From NCBI RefSeq assembly GCF_025502585.1, contig NZ_CP106679.1:849001-913000 (forward strand): a stretch of DNA of 64,000 nt, written 5' to 3'. Source of the DNA: Reichenbachiella agarivorans. GTDB lineage: Bacteria; Bacteroidota; Bacteroidia; Cytophagales; Cyclobacteriaceae. The notes under the pieces are model-generated. The model did not search any database. It saw only the letters and a program-made list of their open reading frames with translations, and was not told where the DNA came from. Shown in pieces: positions 40,771-50,903 of this stretch (its first letter is position 1; each line of letters begins with the position of its first letter). Position numbers and translations under genes: made by a program.

Positions 40771-41526
40771 TTATTTTTTAAAAACTTTAGTAGCACTGGC
40801 CTGTGCCCTTGCCAAAACCGTGGTATCGGCAAGATTAACATGAGCGGGCCTGTTCACCGCAAAATGCACCACATCGGCAATGTCTTGCGCCAGAAGAGGC
40901 AGCATCCCTTCGTACACAGCAGATGACTTTTCTTCATCTCCCTTGAATCGTACACTTGAAAACTCCGTATTAACCAAACCAGGATTGATGGACATCACAC
41001 GTATGTCATGTTCTATCAACTCCATCCTCATGCTTTTGGTGATGGCATCTACCCCGAATTTGGTCGCGCAGTACACATTCCCATTTTCATAGGCTTCTTT
41101 GCCAGCAATAGACGATATATTGATTACATCACCAGATTTGGCAGCCACCATATTGGGCAAGATCGCACGAGTGACATGCAGTAGACCTTTGAGGTTAGAG
41201 TCGATCATGGCATCCCAATCAGCAATATCTCCTTCGTGCAAAGGAGCTCTACCATGAGCATTTCCTGCGTTGTTGACCAACAGGTCGACAGTTGACCAGT
41301 CCGTAGGCAAAGAAGCAACCGCATCTTGTACTGCCTTATTGTCTCCTACATCAAATGTCAGTGTTTTCACCTCAGTGATTGCCTCCAGCTCCACTCTCAA
41401 TTCATCCAAGCGATTTTGTCTTCTCCCACAAATAATTAAGCGAAATTCGGGCGCAAGAGTACGTGCGATTGCTTGACCTATCCCAGAAGTAGCACCTGTC
41501 ACAAAGGCTATTTTCGGTGTATTCAT
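40771..41526 (-). CDS. SDR-family oxidoreductase (YdfG-like)
   Basis: About 251 aa from MNTPKIAFVTGATSGIGQAIA. Cofactor motif TGATSGIG, NNAGNAHGRAP, catalytic Ser in NISSIAGKEAYENG and YCATK. Resembles serine/3-hydroxy acid dehydrogenases such as YdfG. First gene of the operon with dgt. The frame extends 41 codons upstream without sense. Divergent from the DUF885 gene. Confidence 0.9.
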   Translation of the reverse strand: MNTPKIAFVTGATSGIGQAIARTLAPEFRLIICGRRQNRLDELRVELEAITEVKTLTFDVGDNKAVQDAVASLPTDWSTVDLLVNNAGNAHGRAPLHEGDIADWDAMIDSNLKGLLHVTRAILPNMVAAKSGDVINISSIAGKEAYENGNVYCATKFGVDAITKSMRMELIEHDIRVMSINPGLVNTEFSSVRFKGDEEKSSAVYEGMLPLLAQDIADVVHFAVNRPAHVNLADTTVLARAQASATKVFKK

Positions 41527-41705
41527 ATTTCCATCTTTGTTGCGCTGGCAAGTTAATAAGGATAGATATAAAGCACGTGCTAAAACCAATCCCGAACCAC
41601 TTTTAATAAGATACTCTCGATTCAAAGCACCAATTTGCCGCTCAAACAAAGCTCCTTAGCAATCGGTATTAAAACATATACCTTTATACAAACAACAAAA
41701 TAGCT

Positions 41706-43499
41706 ATGAAACTAAACATCATTACCCTTGGGTTATCTTTGCTTATTTTTTCATCCTGCAAAAAAGAAAAAGCAGTCATTGATTATGACAATAAGCTTAG
41801 TTCCTTTTTCCAGAGAACATTTGAAGCCAGAGTGGAAAGATCTCCAGAATTCCAAACTTCATTGGGATACAAAACCAACATGGACAAATGGGATAACAGA
41901 TCTGAAAAATTTAGACTTGAGGAACTCCAAATTCAGAAAGAGCAACTGCAATGGATTAAAGACTCTATTGATTTTGAATCCCTCAATCCTGATTCTAAAA
42001 TCAGCTATCGCCTATTTGTAGACAAAGCTCAAGACCAAATCGACAACTTCAAATTTAGTCTATACAACTATCCCGTCAATCAAATGTTTGGGGTACACTC
42101 AATGGTACCTAGCTTGCTGATCAATATGCACAAAATAGACAGCATCCCTGATGCTCAGGCATACATCTCTCGAATAAAAGCACTACCTGATCTATTCTCG
42201 CAATTGATTGACGAATTAAAACTTAGAGAAGAAAAAGGCATTATCCCACCCAAATTTGTATTCAGCAGAGTGATTGACGATTGTCAAAACATCATCTCTG
42301 GTTATCCATTTGTAGGGACTGATACTACCACACTGTACGAAGATTTCGTTGCTAAAATCACCAAGTTGGAATTAAAAGATTCTGCTAGTTCTGCCTTGAA
42401 AGAGCAGTTGACCACAGCATTGACAATGAATGCCAAACCTGCCTATGATTCCTTGATATCGTTCCTTAGCGATCAAATGTCAAGGGCCAACGATGAGGCT
42501 GGAGTCTGGAAGTTCCCTGAAGGAGCGGCTTTTTATCAAACAGCACTCAACCAAACCACAACCACCACGCTCACTGCAGAACAAATTCACGAAATAGGAT
42601 TAAAGGAGGTTGATAGAATCCACGGGGAGATGAAAGAAATCATGTTAAAAGTAGGTTTTGAAGGAGATTTGCAGTCTTTTTTTTCCTACTTAAAGGAAGA
42701 TGATCAATTTTATTACCCCAATACTGATGAAGCAAAAACCCTCTACATGGACTCTGCTACTACAATCATCAACAACATGAAAGCTCAGCTTGACAAACTT
42801 TTCATCACCAAGCCAAAAGCTGATATGATAGTCAAACGTGTAGAAGCATTCAGAGAGAAGTCAGCAGGCAAGGCATTTTATCAAAGACCCTCTAAGGATG
42901 GCAGCCGACCAGGTATTTATTATGCCAACTTGCACGACTCTCGCAACATGCCTAAGTTTGAAATGGAAGCACTCGCTTATCATGAAGGTATCCCTGGACA
43001 CCATATGCAATTATCCATTGCACAAGAATTAGAGGGTATCCCTGAGTTTAGGAAATACGCTAGATACACCGCCTTTTCTGAAGGATGGGGACTCTACTGT
43101 GAGTTTATCCCCAAAGAGATGGGCATGTATAGCAACCCTTATTCAGACTATGGCCGATTAGCTATGGAGCTATGGAGAGCTTGTCGACTTGTGGTAGATA
43201 CCGGTATTCATAGTAAAAAATGGACACGCGAAGAAGGTATAGAATACTATAAAAACAATACTTCTGGCACAGAGAGAGAGTGTACTAGAATGGTAGAGAG
43301 ACACATAGTGATGCCTTCACAAGCTACTGCTTATAAAATTGGGATGATGAAAATTCTAGAGTTAAGAGAAATGGCGAAGGAAAAACTAGGTGAAAAGTTT
43401 GATCTCAGAGAATACCACGACGTGGTAATTACCAACGGCATGATCCCTTTGGACTTGCTGGAAGAGTTGGTCAATGACTGGATTGTATCCAAAAGTTAA
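41706..43499 (+). CDS. DUF885 lipoprotein, putative metalloprotease
   Basis: 597 aa. Signal with lipobox (IFSSCKK), so a lipoprotein at the cell envelope. The C-terminal third contains YHEGIPGHHMQLSIAQEL, a HEGxPGHH zinc motif, and SEGWGLYCEFIPKEMG, both hallmarks of the DUF885 family distantly related to M32-like carboxypeptidases. Predicted peptidase, substrate unknown. Confidence 0.9.
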   Translation: MKLNIITLGLSLLIFSSCKKEKAVIDYDNKLSSFFQRTFEARVERSPEFQTSLGYKTNMDKWDNRSEKFRLEELQIQKEQLQWIKDSIDFESLNPDSKISYRLFVDKAQDQIDNFKFSLYNYPVNQMFGVHSMVPSLLINMHKIDSIPDAQAYISRIKALPDLFSQLIDELKLREEKGIIPPKFVFSRVIDDCQNIISGYPFVGTDTTTLYEDFVAKITKLELKDSASSALKEQLTTALTMNAKPAYDSLISFLSDQMSRANDEAGVWKFPEGAAFYQTALNQTTTTTLTAEQIHEIGLKEVDRIHGEMKEIMLKVGFEGDLQSFFSYLKEDDQFYYPNTDEAKTLYMDSATTIINNMKAQLDKLFITKPKADMIVKRVEAFREKSAGKAFYQRPSKDGSRPGIYYANLHDSRNMPKFEMEALAYHEGIPGHHMQLSIAQELEGIPEFRKYARYTAFSEGWGLYCEFIPKEMGMYSNPYSDYGRLAMELWRACRLVVDTGIHSKKWTREEGIEYYKNNTSGTERECTRMVERHIVMPSQATAYKIGMMKILELREMAKEKLGEKFDLREYHDVVITNGMIPLDLLEELVNDWIVSKS

Positions 43500-43505
43500 G
43501 TAGGG

Positions 43506-43545
43506 AAATCATAAGACCATCCCATTTGTATGGTCTTATGATTTT
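43506..43545. terminator. Bidirectional terminator between convergent genes
   Basis: Perfect 15-bp stem AAATCATAAGACCAT / ATGGTCTTATGATTT with a 9-nt loop, bounded by T and A runs. The stop codon of the sterol desaturase on the minus strand lies in the stem. Confidence 0.85.
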
Positions 43546-44816
43546 AGATTTGAATTCAAACTGATTTGGACACTCTTCAATTCCCACAGTGTAAAACCCA
43601 AAACTACCAATACTGATACCAAAAAATACCCCATCAGCAAGAGGCTACCCTCAGCCACAAAGGCATTCAATCCAAACCAATCTCCCGACTCGGAGATCCA
43701 ATACATGCCAGCAGCGCATTTGAGCAATTCTAAGTAAATCGCATACTTGTTCAAATCCATCAGGGTCGTGTAAGCATAGACGTGCAGAAACAAGATTGCC
43801 CCGTAAGCAAACAGACCTGGAAAACCAATAGCCTCAAAATTGTACAGCATAAAAAGCAACAAGAGCAACGCAATGGTCATTTGAACCCAAGACCAGGCAT
43901 GTAGCCATCGAGATGCTGGTGTACTGTATTTGATCTGATCAAAAGGGTTTGTAATAACTTCTATTGGATACTTGACCGCCACATCAGCTGGTCTCCAGCC
44001 AGTAGGCTTGAACCAAATCGTGAATTTTGCCTTCCAATCCTTGGTTCGCCAAGCATCTTGGATCAAGATCCAAATGTGCTGAAAGTTGATCAAAACGGGA
44101 TTCCAGGTTTGAGCAGGTTTTTTAATCCCATAGACACAAGGCACATCCTTCAATTCCTCTTGAAATGTCCCAAACATACGATCCCACCAAGGAAAGATCT
44201 GCCCCATGTTTTTATCCAAATACTCAGGGTTGATCGCATGATGAACACGATGTTGTGAAGGTGTGACGAGGATGTATTCTACCCATCCCAATTTAGGAAT
44301 ATGCTGCGTATGGTACCAAAACTGTAAGAACAAATGAATCGGAGCAATTGTCGCAATCACCACTGGAGACATACCTATCAAAGCGGCAGGAATTAATAAG
44401 AATGCGCCAATCGTAAAAAACTCTGAAATAGTCTGGCGCAATGCACAAGCCAAGTTGAACTCTTCACTGCTATGATGGATGACATGTTCATTCCAAAAAT
44501 AGTTGACACGATGAGACAAAAAATGCTTGATATACCCTGCAAAATCAATCAACAAAAAACTAATGACATATACCAACCAAGTAGCCTCAATATGAATCAA
44601 AGCCATGTGCTCATACATCCAAGTGTAGCCAACAATGACCAAAGTCAGTCCCAATACAGTTTTGAGCAAATTGGTAATCCCCGAACTGAGGCTAGAAATA
44701 GTATCAAAACTTCTAAAGGTTTGCCTATTTACGAACCATCCATAGCTACCCTCGATGATGATGAGGACAACAAAAAATGGAATAGCAATGAGTAATACTT
44801 GGGCGTATGTAGTCAT
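43536..44816 (-). CDS. Sterol desaturase/fatty acid hydroxylase family membrane enzyme
   Basis: 426 aa with about eight transmembrane helices. Di-iron histidine clusters of the family: HFLSHRVNYFWNEHVIHHSSEEFN, WYHTQHIPK and QHRVHHAINPEYLDKNMG. Size and motif order resemble alkylglycerol monooxygenase-like enzymes that use O2 to hydroxylate a lipid. Acts in the inner membrane; the lipid is unknown. Confidence 0.88.
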   Translation of the reverse strand: MTTYAQVLLIAIPFFVVLIIIEGSYGWFVNRQTFRSFDTISSLSSGITNLLKTVLGLTLVIVGYTWMYEHMALIHIEATWLVYVISFLLIDFAGYIKHFLSHRVNYFWNEHVIHHSSEEFNLACALRQTISEFFTIGAFLLIPAALIGMSPVVIATIAPIHLFLQFWYHTQHIPKLGWVEYILVTPSQHRVHHAINPEYLDKNMGQIFPWWDRMFGTFQEELKDVPCVYGIKKPAQTWNPVLINFQHIWILIQDAWRTKDWKAKFTIWFKPTGWRPADVAVKYPIEVITNPFDQIKYSTPASRWLHAWSWVQMTIALLLLLFMLYNFEAIGFPGLFAYGAILFLHVYAYTTLMDLNKYAIYLELLKCAAGMYWISESGDWFGLNAFVAEGSLLLMGYFLVSVLVVLGFTLWELKSVQISLNSNLKS

Positions 44817-44916
44817 AATCTCTGCTGCTTAGTTTTCAAAAATACCGCACAACAGCTCAAAAGAAAAGATAAACGGGAGTTTTGTTATGCATGCATAACT
44901 CTTAAATACAAAGACA

Positions 44917-45351
44917 CTATATCACCAAATCTTCAGCATATTCTTTGAGTGCTCGATTGAAAGCAACGAAGCCTTCTTCTGTCGATTTCCCAATCTTCTT
45001 CAAAATCGCTCGGCTAAAAATGCCAGAAAATCGCTCTCCATGAATAAAACGCGTTTGTCCCTCCCCCTCAGGGTAAAAATGAAAATAATGAGTCCCTGAA
45101 AATAAACGACCATGTCCCCAACTTCCCTTCCATTCAAATTTGCGTTCATCTTCTATCAAACTGACTTTGGGTTTGAAACTTGAGGCTTTACCGTTCAAGG
45201 AAACATTTACATGCAATCTATTCCCCAGCTCCGCTTCTCCTGAGACTGTCATCACTGTATTCCAATCTGGATAAGCAGAAAATAACATAAAAGCCTTCCA
45301 CAATACCTCTATAGGCGCCTTTATCAAAATATTCGTTTCTATTGATTTCAT
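44917..45351 (-). CDS. SRPBCC (START-like) domain protein
   Basis: 144 aa. Helix-grip fold: NILIKAPIEVLWKAFMLFSAYPDWNTVM at the N-terminus, strands in the middle and a long C-terminal helix (ILKKIGKSTEEGFVAFNRALKEYAED). Binds a hydrophobic ligand or lipid; function unknown. Confidence 0.85.
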   Translation of the reverse strand: MKSIETNILIKAPIEVLWKAFMLFSAYPDWNTVMTVSGEAELGNRLHVNVSLNGKASSFKPKVSLIEDERKFEWKGSWGHGRLFSGTHYFHFYPEGEGQTRFIHGERFSGIFSRAILKKIGKSTEEGFVAFNRALKEYAEDLVI

Positions 45352-45659
45352 ATCTCACTCTTCTAGTCAACCGACCTTGAACCTAATATACCCTTGTGAT
45401 AAGTTACAAAAAATAATTGAGCCAAAACCCTGCCAAATGAAACAAGTGCTTTGATTCAGGGGAGAACGCATGACTCCCGAGTCTCAAAAAATATTTTCTA
45501 TCGTAAAATATCACTAGTTGCGGATCAGTGTACTTTCTATTCAACAGACAGCTCCTTGGGATGATTTCCAGACATGGTCTCCGTTTCAATATCCATCCAT
45601 TTATTTGCTTTCATCGATATTTAAGCTATTTTTGCATCGAAATACCGTTTTCAAGGAGT

Positions 45660-45686
45660 GAGGGGACAACAGTCCCCTCTATTTTT
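45660..45686 (+). promoter_or_regulatory. Hairpin with T-rich tail just before rimP
   Basis: 8-bp stem GAGGGGAC/GTCCCCTC, loop AACA, followed by TATTTTTAT, then the rimP start at 45701. It may attenuate the rimP-nusA-infB operon, as NusA-controlled leaders do elsewhere; inference only. The rest of 45352-45659 has no gene. Confidence 0.5.
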
Positions 45687-45700
45687 ATACTGAAAAATTA

Positions 45701-46171
45701 GTGAGCGAAGTAGTCAAACATATAGCGTCTTGGACAGCAGAGTGTCTTTCTGATCAGGAGGATTTGTTTTTGGTAGACATCATCCAAAAAGGGTCTGGTG
45801 CCATGAGCAAAGTCATCGTCCTATTGGATGGAGACAACGGTATATCCATTGACAAATGTGTGGAAGTAAGCAGAAGCATCTCCCGTCGTTTGGATGAGGA
45901 GTTGGAATTGCAAGAGCCACTCACATTAGAGGTTTCTTCACCAGGTCTTGACCATCCATTGAAATTGGATCGTCAATATCAAAAAAACATTGGGAAATCA
46001 GTGAAGATTACTTTACTAGATGGCTCTCAAATAGAAGGGGTTTTATCTAAGGCTGACCCAGACCATGTGGTGCTGGAGGTGCTTGTGGATAAAAAGAAAA
46101 AGATCTCTGAAAACAGAGAGCTTAAATTAAGTGAGATAAATAAAACTATTGTTCTAGTTTCATTCAAATAA
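45701..46171 (+). CDS. rimP: Ribosome maturation factor RimP
   Basis: 156 aa; 30S subunit maturation. N-terminal domain (ECLSDQEDLFLVDIIQKGSG, the CVEVSRSISRRLDE helix, LEVSSPGLDHPL) and C-terminal SH3-like domain (KSVKITLLDGSQIEGVL). Start is GTG at 45701. Followed 4 bp later by nusA, the conserved rimP-nusA-infB order. Confidence 0.93.
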   Translation: MSEVVKHIASWTAECLSDQEDLFLVDIIQKGSGAMSKVIVLLDGDNGISIDKCVEVSRSISRRLDEELELQEPLTLEVSSPGLDHPLKLDRQYQKNIGKSVKITLLDGSQIEGVLSKADPDHVVLEVLVDKKKKISENRELKLSEINKTIVLVSFK

Positions 46172-46175
46172 TAAA

Positions 46176-47420
46176 ATGGATAGTTCTGTACTAATAGAAT
46201 CATTTTCGGATTTTGCGAAAAGCAAAAATGTTGATAGACCAACAATGATCAGAATACTGGAGGATGTATTCAAAACAATGATCCGAAAGAAATTTGAATA
46301 TGATGATAATTTCGACATTATCATCAACGCAGATAAAGGTGACCTTGAGATCTGGAGATTTAGAGAAATCGTAGACGACAACTCGGAAGATATCTGGGAT
46401 CACGACAAGATCAGCTTGAGCGAAGCAAAGAAGATAGAACCTGATTTTGAAATTGGAGAAGAAGTAGCTGAAGAAGTAAAGCTGTTGGATTTTGGCCGTA
46501 GGATGGTCATGACAGCTCGTCAGACTTTGATCCAAAAAATCAAAGACCTTGAAAAAGACATTCTATTCCAAAAATACAAAGACCTAGTAGGTGAAATCAT
46601 CGTCGGCGAGGTGTACCAGGTATTGGGTAGAGAAGTACTACTGATCGATGGAGAGGGCAATGAATTGACCATCCCTAAATCAGAGCAAATAAACAAAGAC
46701 AGATACAGAAAAGGTGATTCTATCAGAGCCATCGTAGATCGCGTAGAAATCGTGAACGGTAACCCTAAGATCATCTTGTCTAGAATATCTCCGACTTTCT
46801 TGGAAAGACTGTTTGAAAGTGAAGTACCAGAAGTATATGACGGTCTGATCACCATCAAAAAAGTAGTAAGAGAACCAGGAGAAAGAGCAAAAGTAGCCGT
46901 TGAATCTTATGACGATCGTATCGACCCAGTCGGTGCCTGCGTGGGGATGAAAGGTTCTAGAATCCACAGCATAGTGAGGGAATTACAAAACGAGAATATC
47001 GATGTAATCAACTACACTGAAAACATGGATTTGTATATCTCTAGAGCACTTAGCCCTGCAAAAATCTCTAGCATTAAGATAGAGGCGGAAAGTAAAAGAG
47101 TTTCTGTATATCTGAAACCCGATCAAGTATCTCTTGCTATCGGCAAGGGAGGCCAAAACATCAAGTTGGCTAGTAGATTGGTAGATATGGAGATCGATGT
47201 GTTCAGAGAATTGGATGGTGCAGAGGACGAAGATGTGGCCTTGACCGAGTTCTCAGATGAAATCGAAGAGTGGGTAATTGAAGAATTGAGAAAAATCGGT
47301 TTGGACACTGCCAAAAGTGTATTGAACCTATCTGTCGAAGAGCTTCAAAGGAGAACCGACCTAGAAGAGGAAACAATTCAGTTCGTTCTCAACACCCTCA
47401 AGCAGGAATTTGAGCAATAA
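46176..47420 (+). CDS. nusA: Transcription termination/antitermination factor NusA
   Basis: 414 aa. N-terminal RNA-polymerase-binding domain (about 1-130), S1 domain (about 135-200), two KH domains (about 205-345, with GACVGMKGSRIHSIVREL and LAIGKGGQNIKLAS), and a short acidic C-terminal region. Acts in transcription pausing, termination and rRNA antitermination. Confidence 0.95.
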   Translation: MDSSVLIESFSDFAKSKNVDRPTMIRILEDVFKTMIRKKFEYDDNFDIIINADKGDLEIWRFREIVDDNSEDIWDHDKISLSEAKKIEPDFEIGEEVAEEVKLLDFGRRMVMTARQTLIQKIKDLEKDILFQKYKDLVGEIIVGEVYQVLGREVLLIDGEGNELTIPKSEQINKDRYRKGDSIRAIVDRVEIVNGNPKIILSRISPTFLERLFESEVPEVYDGLITIKKVVREPGERAKVAVESYDDRIDPVGACVGMKGSRIHSIVRELQNENIDVINYTENMDLYISRALSPAKISSIKIEAESKRVSVYLKPDQVSLAIGKGGQNIKLASRLVDMEIDVFRELDGAEDEDVALTEFSDEIEEWVIEELRKIGLDTAKSVLNLSVEELQRRTDLEEETIQFVLNTLKQEFEQ

Positions 47421-47456
47421 TTAAGAATAAAGAATAGAAGGATAGTAAATTAGCAT

Positions 47457-50372
47457 ATGACAGAAGGTAAAATGGTTCGTCTCAATCAAGTGGCTCGTAA
47501 ACTCAACGTGGGTATTGACACTGTCGTTGAATTCTTGACAGAAAAAGGACATGACGTAGAGCGTAGTCCTAACACGAAAATATCGTCTGAACAATACGAT
47601 CTTCTTGCTAAAGAATATGCTGGTTCTGCTCACGAAAAAGAAGAAGCTTCTGGTTTAGTTATTGGTAACAAATCAGGAGAAAACTATGTGATCAAAGCAG
47701 GCTCGCCTGCTCCTGAAGAGAAGAAAGAGGAAGAATATTTCGTCCCTGAAAGTTCGACCCCTACAGCTCCTCCAAAAAAGGAAGAACCTAAGGAAGAAAA
47801 ACCTAAAGAAGAATCTGTCATTCTTGAAAATAAGCTGCAAGGCATCAAGGTAGTTGGGAAAATTGATCTCGATCAAAACAAAAAGAAACCTACCGAAGAA
47901 GTCAAAGCTGAAGAGCCAAAAGTAGAGTCTCCTGCTCCAATCAAAGAAGAACCCAAAGCTGAAACTAAAGTAGAAGCGAAGGTAGAACCTGCAGTAAAAG
48001 CAGAACCCAAACCCGAAGCGAAAGAAGAACCTAAAGTAGAAGAAGTAAAAGCCAAAGAAGAGCCTAAAGTAGTTGCAGAGGAGAAGAAAGAGGTGAAGCC
48101 AGCCACACCTGCACCAGATGCTCCTAAAGTTGAAGAAATTAGTACGGCCTCAAAGCCCCAAGAATTCAAAACAATAGAAGCCAAGGCTGATTCACTCAGA
48201 GGACTCAAAGTACTCGGGAAAATCGAACTACCTTCTACCAACAAAAAATCTGATAAGCCTGTTGCTTCTTCTGACAAAAAAGACGCTGACAAAAAACGTC
48301 CTAGAAAACGCATCAGTAGATCAAAAACACCAGGAGGACCACAAGGACAAGGCGGTCAGGGAAATAACGCACCTCGTACGACTGGTGGGCCAGGCAATGG
48401 CAATGGTCCAAGAGGAAAATTCGGCAGCAAAGACACCAAGAAAAAGATCGTCAAGGAGGAACTGACCGACAAAGAAATTCAAGACAAGATCAAAGCAACC
48501 TTGGCCAAATTGAGCGGTGGAAAACCTAACTCAAATGTAAGCCGATCAAAATACCGTAAGGACAAAAGAAATGCAGTTGCAGAAGCCAACGAAGAAAGGC
48601 TCATGCAGGAAGAGGAAGACTCTAAAACACTAAAAGTAACAGAGTTTATCTCAGCCAATGATTTGGCTAGCTTGCTAGATGTGTCAGTCAACGAGGTAAT
48701 TTCTACCTGTATGTCATTGGGTATGTTCGTATCGATCAACCAAAGATTGGATGCCGAGTCTATCACGATTATTGCTGATGAGTTTGGCTACAACGTAGAG
48801 TTCACTACCCATGATGACGATGTGGATGTCGCTGAAGAAGAAGATTCTGAAGAGTCATTGGAAGACAGAGCACCGATTGTTACGATCATGGGACACGTCG
48901 ATCATGGTAAAACATCATTACTAGATTATATCCGTGACTCCAGTGTTACTTCGGGTGAAGCTGGAGGTATTACTCAACACATTGGTGCTTACGATGTAAT
49001 GACACCATCTGGCAAAAGAGTGGCATTCCTAGATACTCCAGGTCACGAAGCGTTTACAGCGATGCGTGCAAGGGGAGCTAAAATCACAGATATTGTGATC
49101 ATCGTAGTAGCGGCAGACGATGACGTCATGCCCCAAACCAAAGAAGCTATCAACCACGCACAGGTAGCAGGAGTTCCGATTATCATTGCGATCAACAAGG
49201 TGGATAAGCCAACGGCTAATCCTGATAAAATAAAGGAAGCACTTTCTGCAAACAATATCCTTGTAGAGGATTGGGGAGGAAAGTACCAATGTCAAGAAAT
49301 TTCTGCTAAGACAGGACAAGGTATCGAAGACCTATTGGAGAAAGTATTGCTCGAAGCAGAAGTCCTTGAACTAAAAGCCAACCCCAAGAAAAAAGCAGTG
49401 GGTTCTGTCATAGAAGCAACATTGGACAAAGGTCGAGGCTATGTAACAACCATGATGGTACAAAGTGGCACGCTAGCTATAGGCGATGTAGTACTAGCAG
49501 GTTCTTACTTCGGCAAGGTCAAGGCGATGTTTGACCACACAGGTAAAAAATTGGCAAAAGCAGGGCCATCTACCCCTGTACAAATGCTAGGTCTAGATGG
49601 AGCAGCTCAAGCAGGTGACAAATTCAACGTCATGGAATCTGATAGAGATGCCCGAGAAATTGCAACCAAAAGAGAGCAGATACTGCGTGAGCAAAGTATC
49701 AGAACTAAAAAGCATATCACACTGGATGAAATCGGTAGACGTTTGGCTATTGGTTCGTTCAAGGAACTCAATGTCATCGTCAAAGGTGACGTGGATGGAT
49801 CGGTAGAAGCCTTGTCTGATTCTTTGTTGAAGCTATCAACAAGCGAAGTTCAAGTCAACATCATTCACAAAGGTGTGGGTCAGATTTCTGAATCTGATGT
49901 ATTGTTAGCTTCAGCATCTGATGCAGTCATCATTGGTTTCCAAGTGAGACCATCAGGCGGTGCGAAGAAAATTGCTGAGAAGGACGAAATTGAGATCAGA
50001 TTGTACTCAATCATCTACGATGCGATCAACGATGTGAAAGATGCAATGGAAGGTCTGCTGGCACCAACAGTTGAAGAAATCATCACAGGTAACATTGAGG
50101 TAAGAGAGGTATTTAAAATCACTAAGGTTGGTACAGTAGCAGGATGTTATGTAACGGATGGTTATGTGAAGAGAGCCAACCATATCCGATTGATCAGAGA
50201 TGGTATCGTGACCTACGAAGGTGAAATCGGTCAATTGAAACGATTCAAGGATGACGTTCAGGAAGTGAAATACAGCTACGAATGTGGTATCAGCATCAAA
50301 GGATTTAATGACATCAAAATCGGTGACGTAATCGAAGGTTACGAAACACGTGAAGTCAAAAGGTCTCTTTAA
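47457..50372 (+). CDS. infB: Translation initiation factor IF-2
   Basis: 971 aa. N-terminal IF2_N domain (about 5-55), a long Lys/Glu/Pro-rich linker (about 60-300), a Gly/Arg-rich stretch (about 290-325), a second IF2_N-like domain (about 395-450), then the G domain with [12 protein letters not shown] (about 480), [12 protein letters not shown] and NKVDK, and two beta-barrel domains. Places initiator tRNA on the 30S subunit with GTP. Confidence 0.96.
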   Translation: MTEGKMVRLNQVARKLNVGIDTVVEFLTEKGHDVERSPNTKISSEQYDLLAKEYAGSAHEKEEASGLVIGNKSGENYVIKAGSPAPEEKKEEEYFVPESSTPTAPPKKEEPKEEKPKEESVILENKLQGIKVVGKIDLDQNKKKPTEEVKAEEPKVESPAPIKEEPKAETKVEAKVEPAVKAEPKPEAKEEPKVEEVKAKEEPKVVAEEKKEVKPATPAPDAPKVEEISTASKPQEFKTIEAKADSLRGLKVLGKIELPSTNKKSDKPVASSDKKDADKKRPRKRISRSKTPGGPQGQGGQGNNAPRTTGGPGNGNGPRGKFGSKDTKKKIVKEELTDKEIQDKIKATLAKLSGGKPNSNVSRSKYRKDKRNAVAEANEERLMQEEEDSKTLKVTEFISANDLASLLDVSVNEVISTCMSLGMFVSINQRLDAESITIIADEFGYNVEFTTHDDDVDVAEEEDSEESLEDRAPIVTIMGHVDHGKTSLLDYIRDSSVTSGEAGGITQHIGAYDVMTPSGKRVAFLDTPGHEAFTAMRARGAKITDIVIIVVAADDDVMPQTKEAINHAQVAGVPIIIAINKVDKPTANPDKIKEALSANNILVEDWGGKYQCQEISAKTGQGIEDLLEKVLLEAEVLELKANPKKKAVGSVIEATLDKGRGYVTTMMVQSGTLAIGDVVLAGSYFGKVKAMFDHTGKKLAKAGPSTPVQMLGLDGAAQAGDKFNVMESDRDAREIATKREQILREQSIRTKKHITLDEIGRRLAIGSFKELNVIVKGDVDGSVEALSDSLLKLSTSEVQVNIIHKGVGQISESDVLLASASDAVIIGFQVRPSGGAKKIAEKDEIEIRLYSIIYDAINDVKDAMEGLLAPTVEEIITGNIEVREVFKITKVGTVAGCYVTDGYVKRANHIRLIRDGIVTYEGEIGQLKRFKDDVQEVKYSYECGISIKGFNDIKIGDVIEGYETREVKRSL

Positions 50373-50382
50373 CTAAAGAATA

Positions 50383-50568
50383 GTGGAAGCAATTGGTCAC
50401 TTGGCTAATTTTCTTTTTTACTTTTCTTTATCGTGTGTCGTGATTGGATTGTTTTACAAACCATGGGTGGTACTCTGGTGGATGGATCAACAAAATCGGA
50501 TGATGGTGTTGAAGTATTACGGGACGATTGGTCTCGCAAGTTTCCTAATAAAATATCTCCTCAATTGA
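50383..50568 (+). CDS. Small membrane protein downstream of infB
   Basis: 61 aa with GTG start at 50383, 10 bp after the infB stop. Two transmembrane helices (about 8-28 and 42-60) separated by a short loop FYKPWVVLWWMDQQNR. No domain known. Close spacing suggests it is the last gene of the rimP operon. Confidence 0.65.
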   Translation: MEAIGHLANFLFYFSLSCVVIGLFYKPWVVLWWMDQQNRMMVLKYYGTIGLASFLIKYLLN

Positions 50569-50639
50569 ACATAGTTTTTCTAAGAGAGGCTATATTTGCA
50601 GCTCGAAAAAAGTAGCTAAAGTGCTACACTAAGATAACT

Positions 50640-50713
50640 GGCCTTGTAGCTCAACTGAATAGAGCACCTGATTACGGCTCAGGAGGTTTCAGGTTTGAAT
50701 CCTGACAAGGTCA
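50640..50713 (+). tRNA. tRNA-Arg (anticodon ACG)
   Basis: 74 nt. Acceptor stem GGCCTTG/CAAGGTC, D-arm GCTC...GAGC, anticodon stem CCTGA/TCAGG with loop TTACGGC (anticodon ACG), T-arm TCAGG TTTGAAT CCTGA. CCA is not encoded. Confidence 0.95.
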
Positions 50714-50715
50714 CA

Positions 50716-50745
50716 AAGGTCTGAGTAATACTCAGACCTTTTTTT
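50716..50745 (+). terminator. Terminator after tRNA-Arg
   Basis: AAGGTCTGAGT/ACTCAGACCTT, 11-bp stem, 3-nt loop, followed by TTTTTG. Confidence 0.9.
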
Positions 50746-50903
50746 GTTTCCCGATTCAATAAACCCAAAAGAGGGATCAATCTGGGAATAGAAAAGAATT
50801 CTCAAATGAGTTATTTTAAATGACCGAAACTTCTACCGCTATCCAAAAAACTCTTGGAGAGTTGTTTTGGATAATTACCCCTGTTACTTGTCTAATTATG
50901 GGA

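Noticed and set aside
45404-45589. 61-codon minus-strand frame upstream of rimP
   Set aside because: Low-information sequence, no motif, and it would sit between two well-explained genes.
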